The notes under the pieces were generated by a model, which was given only the letters and a program-made list of their open reading frames with translations, was not told the DNA's origin and searched no databases. From positions 1-64,000 of the forward strand of contig NZ_WPOO01000003.1 in assembly GCF_009755265.1 (NCBI RefSeq): DNA of 64,000 bases, in the 5' to 3' direction. The stretch is from Adlercreutzia rubneri (GTDB lineage: Bacteria; Actinomycetota; Coriobacteriia; Coriobacteriales; Eggerthellaceae). The translations under genes were made by a program, and so were the position numbers. This document shows positions 48,119-56,801 of this stretch, in pieces (within the stretch, counting starts at the first letter, position 1; each line of letters opens with the position of its first letter).

Positions 48119-49346
48119 GGGTCTCCTCCTTCTGGCTGAGGGGAACGCTCACGGCAATGCGCACGCCGCCGAGCGGACTTGGGAACGCGGAGAACGTGCC
48201 CTGTAGAAGCCGCGCGCGCTCGCGCATGCCGAGCAGGCCGTGGTGACCGGCCGCGGCGGCCGGGGCAGCGAGCCCCTTCCCGTCGTCGTCGACGACAAGC
48301 TCGGCGAAGCCCTCCCGCTTCGTGGACAGTGCCAGCGTCGCACGGCGCGCCCCGGCGTGGCGCACGATATTCGTGGCCGCCTCACGCGCGATGCCGAAGA
48401 GGGCCACGTCGATGAACGCCGGCACGCAGGCGCGGTCGTAGGCGGTCTCGTCCAGCGTGACCTCGATATCGGCACCTTCCAAATAGGACACCAAATCGCC
48501 CATGCGATCGGTGCCCTGGGTGGGCGTCGTCTCGGCCGGCCCCTCCCCCGCGCGCAGCACGCCGATCATGGCGCGGATTTCCTCCAGAGCGCCCTTGGCG
48601 GTGCGACGCACCTCGGCGATGGCCTCCTTGGCGGCGGCGGGATCGCGATCGACCAGGCGCTCGGCGGCCGCGGCCTGGATACTCACAGCCGACAGCGAAT
48701 GGGCCGTGATGTCGTGCACCTCCCGGGCGATGGAGACGCGCTCGGCCTCCACCCGGCGGCGCGCCTCGGCGTCGCGGCCGCGCTCGGCGGCAATCGCGCG
48801 CTCCTCGATGGCGCGGGTGCGCTCCTGGTGCTCGTGCAGGGCGTAGCCGGCGAAGGCGGCGGCCAGGGCCAGGGCCATGTTCTGGAACACGGTGAGCTGC
48901 GTCAAGATGCGCGACTGCTCCGGAGGCGCCGGAGCGAACAGCAGCACGAGGCACATGACCACGCACGCGATAGCCGCCTCGGCCCGCGATCGCGCCGAGG
49001 CCAGGGTGAACAGCGCGATGAGGGGCCCGGCCACGGAAAGGGCGATGCCGTTCAGCTCCGCTTGAAGCAGACCCCAGCTGACCAGGCACCACACGAACAC
49101 GGCCCAGGGGAACTTGCGCCGCAGCACGAGCGGCAGCGTGGTGAGCGCGATGGCCAGAAGCGAGAGGCCCGAGGGCACCATAGCCTGGATGCCCATGAGC
49201 CGGCGCATGAACTCGTCGGGGATGAGCAGGTTAACGGCCACGGTGAGCTGCAGGCAGCAGAACCCGAAGGCCCCCGCCGCGATGACGGCGTCGATGAGCC
49301 AGTCGGTGGCCGTAAACTTCGGGGTATTTCGAAAGATCTTATCCAT
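48111..49346 (-). CDS. sensor histidine kinase, HisKA_3 (NarX/DesK-like)
   Basis: 411 residues. About five membrane helices lie within residues 20-170, with no large extracellular domain, so the signal is probably sensed in or at the membrane. A coiled-coil linker (HEHQERTRAIEERAIAAERG) leads to the dimerisation and phosphoacceptor block REVHDITAHSLSAVSIQAAA, and the HATPase_c domain has IAREAATNIVRHAGA (N-box), VVDDDGKGL and HHGLLGMRERARLL. The start is uncertain: ATG 49346 lies 7 nt after TACCAT and lacks a Shine-Dalgarno site, which may mean a leaderless message. In operon with the response regulator. Confidence 0.92.
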   Translation of the reverse strand: MDKIFRNTPKFTATDWLIDAVIAAGAFGFCCLQLTVAVNLLIPDEFMRRLMGIQAMVPSGLSLLAIALTTLPLVLRRKFPWAVFVWCLVSWGLLQAELNGIALSVAGPLIALFTLASARSRAEAAIACVVMCLVLLFAPAPPEQSRILTQLTVFQNMALALAAAFAGYALHEHQERTRAIEERAIAAERGRDAEARRRVEAERVSIAREVHDITAHSLSAVSIQAAAAERLVDRDPAAAKEAIAEVRRTAKGALEEIRAMIGVLRAGEGPAETTPTQGTDRMGDLVSYLEGADIEVTLDETAYDRACVPAFIDVALFGIAREAATNIVRHAGARRATLALSTKREGFAELVVDDDGKGLAAPAAAAGHHGLLGMRERARLLQGTFSAFPSPLGGVRIAVSVPLSQKEETHE

Positions 49347-49380
49347 GACCGCTATGGTAAACGACCGGACGCCCACGCGC

Positions 49381-49400
49381 CATACACCGCGGGGTGTATG
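49381..49400. promoter_or_regulatory. palindrome upstream of the kinase gene
   Basis: CATACACC-GCGG-GGTGTATG, perfect 8-bp arms. It abuts the -35 position implied by the TACCAT at 49354-49359, where an activator would bind. Possibly the operator for its own response regulator. Confidence 0.5.
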
Positions 49401-49443
49401 AAACGAGCCTGTTGAACAACGCCGACCCCAGACGGGGCTCGTT

Positions 49444-49500
49444 CGCCAGCAGGACGCGGGATCGCCAGCGGGACGCAGCTTCGCTAACGGGACGCGGGAT
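49444..49500. repeat. three tandem 19-bp units over the nadE stop codon
   Basis: CGCCAGCAGGACGCGGGAT, CGCCAGCGGGACGCAGCTT and CGCTAACGGGACGCGGGAT are contiguous. On the minus strand the first-transcribed unit ends nadE (Pro-Ala-Ser-Arg-stop); the other two are non-coding echoes of it. Confidence 0.85.
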
Positions 49501-50320
49501 CGCCGTAGAACGGCGCGTCAGGGTACGGAGGCTCCAACGCACGCTTGAAGGCGTTGGCGTCGGTACGGGCGATGACGTAATCCACCAAATCGCGGCTCAG
49601 GCCGCTCTCGGCGACGATAGCCGCCGCATCCTTCCCCTCTTCCACATAGGCGACGAGAATTCGATCCAGCGTGGCGTAATCGACGCCGAGGGACTTCTCG
49701 TCCTCCTGATCGGGCGCGAGTTCCGCGCTCGGCGGCTTCACGAACACGTTCACGGGAATGGGGCCAGTACCGCCCTCTTCCACGGCCCGGCGGTTGCGCC
49801 AGCGCGCCATGGCGAAGACGTCGGTCTTGTACACGCCGCCCAAGGGCGCGAAGGCCCCGGCCGTGTCGCCGTAGAGCGTGGAGTAGCCCATGGCCGCCTC
49901 GGACTTGTTGCCCGTGTTCAGCATGAGCCAGCCGTGGGCGTTCGAAAGCGCCATGAGGCACACCATACGGCAGCGGGCCTGGGTATTCTCCGCGGCAAGC
50001 CCGGTGAGCGCCCCGCCGCAAGCGCGGGCGAGCACCGCCTCGAAGGCCTCGAAGGGCTCGCAGATGGGCACCGTGATGTTGGAGATGCCGAGGGCTAAGG
50101 CCAGCGCCTCGGCGTCGTCGATGGACGACTCGCTAGAATAGGGGCCCGGCAGCATGACCCCGTGCACGTGATCGGCCCCCAGGGCGTCGGCAGCCATGAC
50201 GGCGACGAGCGTGGAATCCATGCCGCCGGACAGCCCGATGACCACATCGGTAAAGCCGGCGCCGCGCACGAAGGCGCCCAAGGCGTCGGTGCAGGCCACG
50301 TACATCTGCTGGGGGTTCAT
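49484..50320 (-). CDS. nadE: NAD+ synthase, ammonia-dependent type
   Basis: 278 residues without a glutaminase domain. VVIGLSGGMDSTLVAVMAAD is the PP-loop (SGGxDS), GVMLPGPYSSESSIDDAEAL and MLNTGNKSEAAMGYSTLYGD are the deamido-NAD-binding signatures, and KPPSAELAPDQEDEKSLGVD the C-terminal loop. It makes NAD+ from nicotinate adenine dinucleotide, ATP and ammonia. ATG 50320 has AAAGGACG. It lies after a terminator that follows hypA. Confidence 0.94.
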   Translation of the reverse strand: MNPQQMYVACTDALGAFVRGAGFTDVVIGLSGGMDSTLVAVMAADALGADHVHGVMLPGPYSSESSIDDAEALALALGISNITVPICEPFEAFEAVLARACGGALTGLAAENTQARCRMVCLMALSNAHGWLMLNTGNKSEAAMGYSTLYGDTAGAFAPLGGVYKTDVFAMARWRNRRAVEEGGTGPIPVNVFVKPPSAELAPDQEDEKSLGVDYATLDRILVAYVEEGKDAAAIVAESGLSRDLVDYVIARTDANAFKRALEPPYPDAPFYGDPASR

Positions 50321-50338
50321 AGGCGTCCTTTCTATAGC

Positions 50339-50369
50339 AAAAGCGCTGCCACGAGTATGGCAGCGCTTT
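50339..50369 (-). terminator. terminator after hypA
   Basis: AAAGCGCTGCCA (50340-50351) pairs with TGGCAGCGCTTT (50358-50369), perfect 12-bp stem, ahead of nadE. Its transcription across the nadE leader suggests nadE has its own start or is attenuated. Confidence 0.8.
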
Positions 50370-50418
50370 GTTTCGGGTCGGTTGCCGACGTGCGTCGTTC
50401 CGGTGGCGCCCGCAGCCG

Positions 50419-50775
50419 TCACTCTTCCGGCAGATCCACCTCGATGGAGTCGATCTGCAGCTCGCGCCCGGCCAGAAGCTCCGTCGCGAACGAGTCGCAG
50501 ACGGGGCAGAAGCGGTTGTAGAGGTCGTGCTCGAACTCGTGGCCGCATTCCAAGCAGACGCTGCGCGGGCGGATCATCGTCAGATCCAGCGTGGCGCCCT
50601 GGGTGAACGGGTCGGCCTCGGCCAGGGCCTCGAAGGCGAACACGAGGGCATCCTCCACCGCCTCCGTGGCCTCGCCGATGGAGACCCTCACACCCAGAAG
50701 CCGCGTCGCGCCGGCCTCGCGGGCCGCCTCCACGGCGGCGTCCATGACGCCGGTCATCAGTCCCAGCTCGTGCAC
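50419..50775 (-). CDS. hypA: hydrogenase nickel-insertion protein HypA
   Basis: 118 residues. The N-terminal MHELGLM contains the Ni-binding His2 and Glu3. The zinc site is CLECGHEFEHD then FCPVCDSF (two CxxC pairs). It delivers Ni to [NiFe]-hydrogenase or urease precursors with HypB. No hypB or hydrogenase gene is in the window. Start is GTG 50775, directly after the tatC stop with no gap, so translation is coupled to tatC: Tat export and hydrogenase maturation are thus genetically linked here, reasonable because hydrogenases are Tat substrates. Confidence 0.93.
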   Translation of the reverse strand: MHELGLMTGVMDAAVEAAREAGATRLLGVRVSIGEATEAVEDALVFAFEALAEADPFTQGATLDLTMIRPRSVCLECGHEFEHDLYNRFCPVCDSFATELLAGRELQIDSIEVDLPEE

Positions 50776-51555
50776 TTACTCGTCCTCTTCCTTCGCCAGC
50801 TCCTCGTTCTGGCGCTTGATACGGCGGCCCAGCACCACGCGCGCGATGAGCAAACTGCCCTCGTAGAGCATGATCATGGCGGCGAACATGAGCAGCATGG
50901 TGACCGGCGAGGCGTCGGGGGTGACCACGGCGCAGATGACCATGAGCACCACGTAGACCGTCCGCCAGCTGCCGCGCAGCTTCTTATAGGGGATGACGTC
51001 GAAGATGACGAGGTAGAACACGATGAGCGGCAGCTCGAAGGCGAAGCCGAAGCCGAGCTCGAACTTGATGATGATGTCGATGTAGGAGCTCATGCGCGGC
51101 GCCACATAGCCGAGGCCCATGGCCTGGTCGGTGAGCCACTGGAACGCCGGGTTCAAGATGATGAGGTAGCAGAACACCGTGCCGATGATGAACAGGGCCA
51201 CGGCGGCGGCGAAGGTGGGCATGAACCACTTGCGCTCGCTGGGCTTCAGCGCCGGCAGGAAGAACGCGAGCAGCTGCCACAGGATGACGGGGGACGTGGC
51301 CACGATGCCCGCCCACAGCGAGATTTGGAAGCGCACGGAGAACGCCTCGAAGGGGTCGATGGCCTGAAGCGAGGCCATGCCGTCGACGTTGGGCAGAAAC
51401 TCCGCGATGGGCATGAGGAGGAACTGGCCCATGGTAGGGGTGGCCATGTAGAACACGACCACGGCCACGGCGAGGCAGGCGACGATGCGCACAAGGCGCA
51501 TGCGCAGCTCGCCGAGATGGTCGAATAGCGGCATGCGTGCCGGTCCGATAGGCAT
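50776..51555 (-). CDS. tatC: Sec-independent translocase TatC
   Basis: 259 residues with six membrane helices. MPLFDHLGELRMRLVRIV has the conserved (F/L)xHLxELRxRL signature with the signal-peptide-binding Glu, and FGLAFELP-like LGFGFAFELPLIVFYLVIF is the family's central motif. With TatA/B-like protein it exports folded proteins bearing twin-arginine signals. AAGGAGG precedes the ATG; the tatA/B-like gene ends 2 nt before. The molybdoenzyme at 60587-63040 is a likely substrate. Confidence 0.95.
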   Translation of the reverse strand: MPIGPARMPLFDHLGELRMRLVRIVACLAVAVVVFYMATPTMGQFLLMPIAEFLPNVDGMASLQAIDPFEAFSVRFQISLWAGIVATSPVILWQLLAFFLPALKPSERKWFMPTFAAAVALFIIGTVFCYLIILNPAFQWLTDQAMGLGYVAPRMSSYIDIIIKFELGFGFAFELPLIVFYLVIFDVIPYKKLRGSWRTVYVVLMVICAVVTPDASPVTMLLMFAAMIMLYEGSLLIARVVLGRRIKRQNEELAKEEDE

Positions 51556-51557
51556 CG

Positions 51558-52238
51558 TTACGCCTCCTTCTTCTCGTCGGCAGCGGCGGGGGCAGCCGCA
51601 TCGGCGGCCTCGGTCACGGCCTTGGCCTCTTCGGCGGCCTTCTTGGCCTCCGCCTCGGCCTTCCGCTTGGCGGCCGCTTCCTCGCGCTTCTTGGCCGCTT
51701 CGGCCTTGCGCTTCTCAGCTGCGGCCTTGCGCTCCTCTTCTTCCTTCTTCTTCAGCTCCGCTTCCTCGGCGGCCTTGCGCTCGGCGCGCTCGCGGTCGTA
51801 GCGAGCCTTGCGCTCGGCGAAGCTCTCGGGCTTGGCCGGGGCCTCCTCGGCCTTATCGGCTGTGCCCTCGCCGTCCTGCTCGGCCTTGGCCGCAGCAGCT
51901 GCGGCGGCGCCGGCGGCAGCGGTGGAAGTGCTCTTCTTGGTGGTTGCGCTCGCCTTCTTCGACACAGCGCTCGCGGCCTTCTTGGCGCCCTCGGCGCCCT
52001 TCTTGGCCTTGGCCGCCGCCTCGTCCAGGGCGTCGAGCGGATTCTTGAAGGGATCCTCGGCGTCCTTGTCGAACACCATCTCCCCCTTCAGCACCCCGCT
52101 CATTTCCTCCTGGGCGTTGCGGAACTTCGCGATGGCCTTGCCGAGGGTCTTCGCCATGGCCGGCAGCTTATCGGGCCCGAAGATGAGGAACCCGAACAGC
52201 AGAATGAGGAAAAGCTCGAATCCGCCGATTCCAAACAC
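51558..52238 (-). CDS. TatA/TatB-type twin-arginine translocase subunit with long tail
   Basis: 226 residues. One helix FGIGGFELFLILLFGFLIFG followed by PDKLPAMAKTLGKAIAKFR, the hinge FGP and amphipathic helix of TatA/B. Residues 85-226 are low complexity Ala, Lys and Glu, with about 110 residues likely to be one long helix or coiled coil (ERKAAEEAELKKKEEEERKA). The tail length favours a TatB-like role, but only one such gene is here, so it may do both. Start is GTG 52238 with AAAGGAT. Confidence 0.85.
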   Translation of the reverse strand: MFGIGGFELFLILLFGFLIFGPDKLPAMAKTLGKAIAKFRNAQEEMSGVLKGEMVFDKDAEDPFKNPLDALDEAAAKAKKGAEGAKKAASAVSKKASATTKKSTSTAAAGAAAAAAAKAEQDGEGTADKAEEAPAKPESFAERKARYDRERAERKAAEEAELKKKEEEERKAAAEKRKAEAAKKREEAAAKRKAEAEAKKAAEEAKAVTEAADAAAPAAADEKKEA

Positions 52239-52260
52239 GACTGATATCCTTTCAACAGCT

Positions 52261-52473
52261 CTACAGCGAGAGCACGGTCAACGCCATAGTGGGAATGCCC
52301 AAGGCGAGTACGAGAATGATGCACACGACCACGGTGAAGATCTTCTTGGTGCGCGCCTTGGCCTCGGCGGCCTCCTTGGCACGGCGCTCGCGTTCCTCGG
52401 CCTGCTTGATGCGCTCAGCCTGCTGCTTGCGCGTGGGGTTCTTCGCGCCGGTCTTGTTCTTCTTGCTCGACAT
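52261..52473 (-). CDS. small single-pass membrane protein, unknown
   Basis: 70 residues. A strongly charged cytoplasmic N-terminus (KQQAERIKQAEERERRAKEA) likely forms a helix; residues 45-68 (FTVVVCIILVLALGIPTMAL) form one membrane helix. ATG 52473 is supported by TGAGGAG at 8 nt. It precedes the tat genes by 22 nt and is probably in their operon. Not a TatE or SecE by motif; position suggests a role in the envelope. Confidence 0.72.
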   Translation of the reverse strand: MSSKKNKTGAKNPTRKQQAERIKQAEERERRAKEAAEAKARTKKIFTVVVCIILVLALGIPTMALTVLSL

Positions 52474-52624
52474 CGCGGGTACTCCTCAGGTTCCCAACTT
52501 CAAGTATACGCAAATATGGCATTATCGCAGAAGCGGGCGCGCCGCGCCAGCGAAAATGCCTGCCGCGGCGCGCCCTCCACGAATTCACAACTGCGCCGAG
52601 CACCCCGCTCAGCGATTGCGCCCG

Positions 52625-53986
52625 CTAGGCCTCGGGGCGCAGCTTGGAGCGGATCTCGATGACCCGCGCGATGCTCTTCGCCACTTCCACCTTCACGTGC
52701 CAGCGGTTCTTCTCGTACAGAACGTTGCCGTCGACCATGGTCATGAGCACGTCGGCCGTGGTGCAGGTGTTCACCACGGCGGCCACCGGATCGGTCGTGA
52801 AGGACTGATGCGAGCTGGACAGATCCACGGCGATCATGTCGGCGCATTTGCCGATCTCCAGCGACCCCACCTTATCAGCAATGCCGAGTGCCCGCGCGCC
52901 GCCGAGCGTGGCCACCTCGAGCATCGTATGGGAGTCGAGGAAGCGCCCGGGGTTCACGGCGCGCTGCAGCAGCATGCCCAGGCGCATCTCCGAGAGCATG
53001 TCGGTGGATTCCGTGGCCGCCGGCGAGTCGGTGCCGAGGCCCACGCGCAGGCCGGCGCGGATGTACTCGTCCAGCGGCGCGACGCCCATGCCCAGCTGGG
53101 CCGAGGTGCGCGGGCACACGCAAACGGCCACGTTGTGGGAGCGCAGCTTCTTCAAATCCTCGTCGTCCACGTAGACCGCGCCGATGATCATGACGTTGTC
53201 GGCGTCGAAGGCGTTCCAGTTGAGAGCATAGCGCACCGGGCTCACACCCGTGGGCAACCAGGGCGGAATCTCCACGTAACCGCGCTTCACATCGCCGCCG
53301 TGCACTTGGAAGGGCGACGAGCCGTAGCGCACGAAATCGGACTCCTCACGGCTGCCGGCGAGCCACAGGGCCACGGGCAGATCCTCCTTCTGGGCGAATT
53401 TCGAGATAGCGGAAAGCATGGCCGGGTGGTTGGTGAACAGGGGCGCCGCGGCAATGCCGATGGCGACGCGGTCGGAGTCGACCTCCTCGCGCCAGTGCAG
53501 GATGTCCTTCTGGGCGAACTGCATGGCCGCGTCGATGCGGTTCTTGTCCATGGCGCCCACCTGGCGGTAGATCACCGAGCGCAGGCCGAGCTTGTTCACG
53601 GCCGTGCAGGAGGCGCCGGTCAGCGTGATGTCGGCCACCGTGGTGATGCCGCTGGAGAGAGCGTCCAGGCCGCCCAGAATAGCGGAGTCGAACCAATCTG
53701 AAGCTTCCATGCGCCCGCTTTTCTGGGCCACTTCCGCGAGCCACTGCACATAGGGCGCGTCGTTCACCACGCCGCGCAGCACCGATTGCTCGAGGCGCGT
53801 ATGCAGGTCAACCAGGCCGGGCATGACGGCGGCCAGACCCTGGTCGACGACCTCTTCCTCGGGGTAGCGCAGGCGCAATTGCTCGGCCTTCCCGATGTCG
53901 CGAATGACGCCGTCGCGCACGAGGACCGCGCCATCGATGATGGGCTCGGAAGAAACCGGCAGGATATACTGGGCACACAGAAGCAT
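52625..53986 (-). CDS. amidohydrolase-family protein lacking most metal ligands
   Basis: 453 residues, whole-length match to the SAH/MTA/aminodeoxyfutalosine deaminase group: PGLVDLHTRLEQSVLRGVVN, GLDALSSGITTVADITLTGA, VDDEDLKKLRSHNVAVCVCP, RTSAQLGMGVAPLDEYIRAG and LRVGLGTDSPAATESTDML. The usual HTH is HTR, the His on strand 5 is replaced (PVALWLAGSREE) and the strand 6 His-Cys is GAVYV; only the strand 8 Asp remains (GLGTDS). Hence ordinary zinc or iron deaminase chemistry is doubtful. ATG 53986 has GGGAGG. It is divergent from menG, which raises a menaquinone-pathway role, unproven. Confidence 0.75.
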   Translation of the reverse strand: MLLCAQYILPVSSEPIIDGAVLVRDGVIRDIGKAEQLRLRYPEEEVVDQGLAAVMPGLVDLHTRLEQSVLRGVVNDAPYVQWLAEVAQKSGRMEASDWFDSAILGGLDALSSGITTVADITLTGASCTAVNKLGLRSVIYRQVGAMDKNRIDAAMQFAQKDILHWREEVDSDRVAIGIAAAPLFTNHPAMLSAISKFAQKEDLPVALWLAGSREESDFVRYGSSPFQVHGGDVKRGYVEIPPWLPTGVSPVRYALNWNAFDADNVMIIGAVYVDDEDLKKLRSHNVAVCVCPRTSAQLGMGVAPLDEYIRAGLRVGLGTDSPAATESTDMLSEMRLGMLLQRAVNPGRFLDSHTMLEVATLGGARALGIADKVGSLEIGKCADMIAVDLSSSHQSFTTDPVAAVVNTCTTADVLMTMVDGNVLYEKNRWHVKVEVAKSIARVIEIRSKLRPEA

Positions 53987-54164
53987 GGTACCTCCCAATT
54001 CATGAGGGGCGTGTTCAATTAGCCACCCATGATAGCACGGCGCCGCGCCGCCTAGGGATATGCGCCCTCGATTTGCGGGCGAGTGCCCTATACTGGGGCC
54101 AAACGACGATACGAAGGGCGCGATCTTGCGGGATCGGCGCGCCGCACGAGGGAGTTTTACGCCT

Positions 54165-54908
54165 ATGACCATCGACACCGCCACCGGGCTCGAGGCCCCG
54201 GCCGAGCTTTCCAGCGAGCGCGTGCGCGACATCTTCTCGCATATCGCCCGGAAATACGAGCGGTTCAACGCCCTCTCCAGCTTCGGCGCCTACAAGCTGT
54301 GGCTCGCGGGCATGATGCGCCAGGCCCCCATCGATGAGAGCCACGACGTGCTGGACATCGCGGGGGGCACCGGAGACGTCACCTTCACCGTGGCCCGCAC
54401 CAAGCACCCGAGCCATATCCAGTGCACCGATTTGGTACCCGAGATGCTGGACGTGGCGCGCATGCACATCGATGAGGGGGACGGCGCCGGCGTGCCCATC
54501 GATTTCGAGGTCGTGGACGCCCAGGACATCCCCTACGCGGACGCCTCCTACGACGTCATCACCATGGCCTACGGCATCCGTAACATGCCCGACCGGCCCC
54601 GGGCGCTTTCCGAGATGTTCCGCGTATTGAAGCCGGGCGGCTCGCTCGTGTGCCTGGAGTTCTCCACGCCGCCCAACGGCGCGTGGCGGGCGCTGTACCA
54701 CTTCTACCTGCGCCACCTCATCCCGTTTTGGGGCGGCCTGGTCACCGGCGACAAGGACGGCTTCGTGTACTTGGCGAAATCGATCCGCGCCTTCCCCGAC
54801 CAGGAAGGCCTGGCGGAGATGATGCGCGAGGCCGGCTTTACCGACGTCACCTGGAAGAACTACACCGGCGGCATCGCGGCCGTGCATGTCGCGAAGAAGC
54901 CGGAGTAA
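54165..54908 (+). CDS. menG: demethylmenaquinone methyltransferase
   Basis: 247 residues. VRDIFSHIARKYERFNALSS is the UbiE/MenG N-terminal signature. VLDIAGGTGDVTFTVARTK is the SAM site, and AYGIRNMPDRPRALSEMFRV and LKPGGSLVCLEFSTPPN the second UbiE signature. It methylates demethylmenaquinone to menaquinone, the quinone used by the NrfD-type complex downstream. The ATG has GAGGGAG at about 11 nt. The gene is 11 nt upstream of a DUF5685 gene on the same strand. Confidence 0.93.
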   Translation: MTIDTATGLEAPAELSSERVRDIFSHIARKYERFNALSSFGAYKLWLAGMMRQAPIDESHDVLDIAGGTGDVTFTVARTKHPSHIQCTDLVPEMLDVARMHIDEGDGAGVPIDFEVVDAQDIPYADASYDVITMAYGIRNMPDRPRALSEMFRVLKPGGSLVCLEFSTPPNGAWRALYHFYLRHLIPFWGGLVTGDKDGFVYLAKSIRAFPDQEGLAEMMREAGFTDVTWKNYTGGIAAVHVAKKPE

Positions 54909-54919
54909 ACGAGCAGCCC

Positions 54920-55870
54920 ATGTTCGGGTTCGTGGTGGCGGATGCGGGAGCACTTTCCGAGGAGGAGAAAGAGCGCTACCGGGCGGTGTACTGCGGGCTG
55001 TGCCTCGCGCTGCGAGACCGGTACGGGCAGCTGTCGCGGGCGTGCCTGACCTACGACCTCACCTTCTTCGTGCTGCTGTGCAACTCCCTGCATGAGCCTG
55101 CCGAGACGCAGGGCACGAGCCATTGCGTGATGCACCCGGCACCGGCCGCCCCGCGGGCATGGGCGCGCTCGGCGTGGACCGACTATGCCGCCGACCTTTC
55201 CGTGGCACTCGCCTACCACAAGGTGCTCGACGACGTGGCCGACGACGGCGATCTTGCGGCACGGGCGGCCGAGCGCCTGCTCGCCGGCGCCTACGAGCGG
55301 GCCCGGGCGCGCATCCCCGAGCAGTGCGCCGAGATTGAGCGAGCCATGGCGGCGATTCGGGCTATCGAAGGCGCTGAACGCAACAACACACCGGCACTTT
55401 CGGACAGCACTGAAACCGCTTGCGTCTCTCCTCTTAGCGCAGACGCAACCGATACCGCCCTCGCGTTCGACCCCGATGCCGCAGCCCGCGAGTTCGGGCG
55501 CATGCTCGGGCGGCTGTTCGCCCACAACCAGGGCTTCTGGGCCGAGGCCATGGAGGCTTTGGGCAACGGCTTGGGGCGCTTCATTTACCTGATGGACGCC
55601 ACCGTGGACTTCGCCAACGACGCGCGTACCGGCAGCTACAACCCCTTCGTAACGCTCGGCTCTGACGCCGATGCCATGCGCGCCACGCTGGCCCTCGCCG
55701 CCGCCGATGCGGCCGCCCCCTACGAGCGCCTGCCGCTGGTGCAAGACGCGCACCTCATGGACGCCATTCTGTACTCCGGTGTCTGGGCCCAGTTCAACAA
55801 GGCCTATCCGCCCCAAGACGCCCTCGCGCAAAATGAAGGGAGCCCGCAGAGCGAACCCCCTCGAAACTGA
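54920..55870 (+). CDS. DUF5685-family protein
   Basis: 316 residues. The N-terminus MFGFVVADAGALSEEEKERY followed by RAVYCGLCLALRDRYGQLSR matches the actinobacterial and firmicute DUF5685 family, with the conserved CGLC and RxCLTYDLTF region. A mid section (AIEGAERNNTPALSDSTETA) is a lineage insertion. Cys pairs and conserved Asp residues (VLDDVADDGD, DFANDARTG) recall polyprenyl-synthase-like metal sites, but that is speculative. Function unknown. Co-directional with menG. Confidence 0.75.
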   Translation: MFGFVVADAGALSEEEKERYRAVYCGLCLALRDRYGQLSRACLTYDLTFFVLLCNSLHEPAETQGTSHCVMHPAPAAPRAWARSAWTDYAADLSVALAYHKVLDDVADDGDLAARAAERLLAGAYERARARIPEQCAEIERAMAAIRAIEGAERNNTPALSDSTETACVSPLSADATDTALAFDPDAAAREFGRMLGRLFAHNQGFWAEAMEALGNGLGRFIYLMDATVDFANDARTGSYNPFVTLGSDADAMRATLALAAADAAAPYERLPLVQDAHLMDAILYSGVWAQFNKAYPPQDALAQNEGSPQSEPPRN

Positions 55871-55894
55871 CCGACGCGCGCAACCGCGCTGACG

Positions 55895-56686
55895 CTACTT
55901 GATGAAGGCGCCAAGCAGGCTGGCGGCCTGCTTGTAGAACGGCACGCGGGAATCCTTCTCGCAGGCCTCGGCGAACTGGGGCATCCACACCTTCGCGTGC
56001 TCGGTCATGAACTCGTCCCAGGCCGCCTCCGGAGAGCCGCCGGGCAAATCGGCCGAGGCCACCACGTCGCCGGGCTCGGAACCGTCGTCCTCCGCGTCGA
56101 ACTCGTCAATCTCCTCGCCGATCTCCTTGTACTGCGCAGCCTGCTCCTCGGTGGGAGCGCCGTCGCCACCGGCTTCCACATCGGCCTCGGCCGCCTCGTC
56201 CATAACGTCGGCCGCCGCGCGCAGGGCTAGGTACTCCAGCAGCTCCAGCTCGGTCCACACCGCGTCGAGCGGCTCGTTGGTGCCCTCGGGACGACCCAGG
56301 CCGCAAGCCTTGCAAAAGCGCTCCACGGCCATGGAGTGCGGGTTCACGAACAAGAGCGGCTGCACGCCCTCGGCCTTGGCCCGCCACACGCCCTCGTACG
56401 GGCTGCACGCCGCCTCGGGAGCGCCCACGAACAGGCGCGTAGCCTCGGGGCGCAGCTCCTTCTGGATGTCGTCCGGGTCGGGCAGCGCAGCGGCCTCAGC
56501 GGCACCGGGGGCCGTAGCGACCGTCCAGTCGAGCCCCAGCACACCGGCAATCTCGTCGGCGGCCTCGCCCCACTCCCCCGAGGCGATGGCCTCGGCGAGC
56601 ACTTTGTCCTCCGGATAGCGGAACGACAGCGCCAAAAGCTCGCACATCGCCGCGCGAGCCTGCCAAATGTTTGCGGATACGGTCAT
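55895..56686 (-). CDS. TorD/DmsD-family redox enzyme maturation chaperone
   Basis: 263 residues. N-terminal WQARAAMCELLALSFRYPED, then ELRPEATRLFVGAPEAACSP, a typical TorD core (E-(Y/A)-(T/A)-RLF...P-YE): YEGVWRAKAEGVQPLLFVNP. An acidic insertion (about 175-220) separates the C-terminal PFYKQAASLLGAFIK. TorD proteins bind the Tat signal of a molybdoenzyme and hold it until cofactor is in place. AAAGGAGG before the ATG. It is at the end of the leftward unit that encodes the molybdopterin oxidoreductase. Confidence 0.88.
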   Translation of the reverse strand: MTVSANIWQARAAMCELLALSFRYPEDKVLAEAIASGEWGEAADEIAGVLGLDWTVATAPGAAEAAALPDPDDIQKELRPEATRLFVGAPEAACSPYEGVWRAKAEGVQPLLFVNPHSMAVERFCKACGLGRPEGTNEPLDAVWTELELLEYLALRAAADVMDEAAEADVEAGGDGAPTEEQAAQYKEIGEEIDEFDAEDDGSEPGDVVASADLPGGSPEAAWDEFMTEHAKVWMPQFAEACEKDSRVPFYKQAASLLGAFIK

Positions 56687-56801
56687 GGAAGTTCCTCCTT
56701 TGCGGATGGGTTTTATCAACGAGAAGCATAGCATTGTGCGGCCCCGTTGTCGGCGTAGCTTCGCGACCAGCGTCGCAACTCCATGGCTGACGCCGAGCGC
56801 C

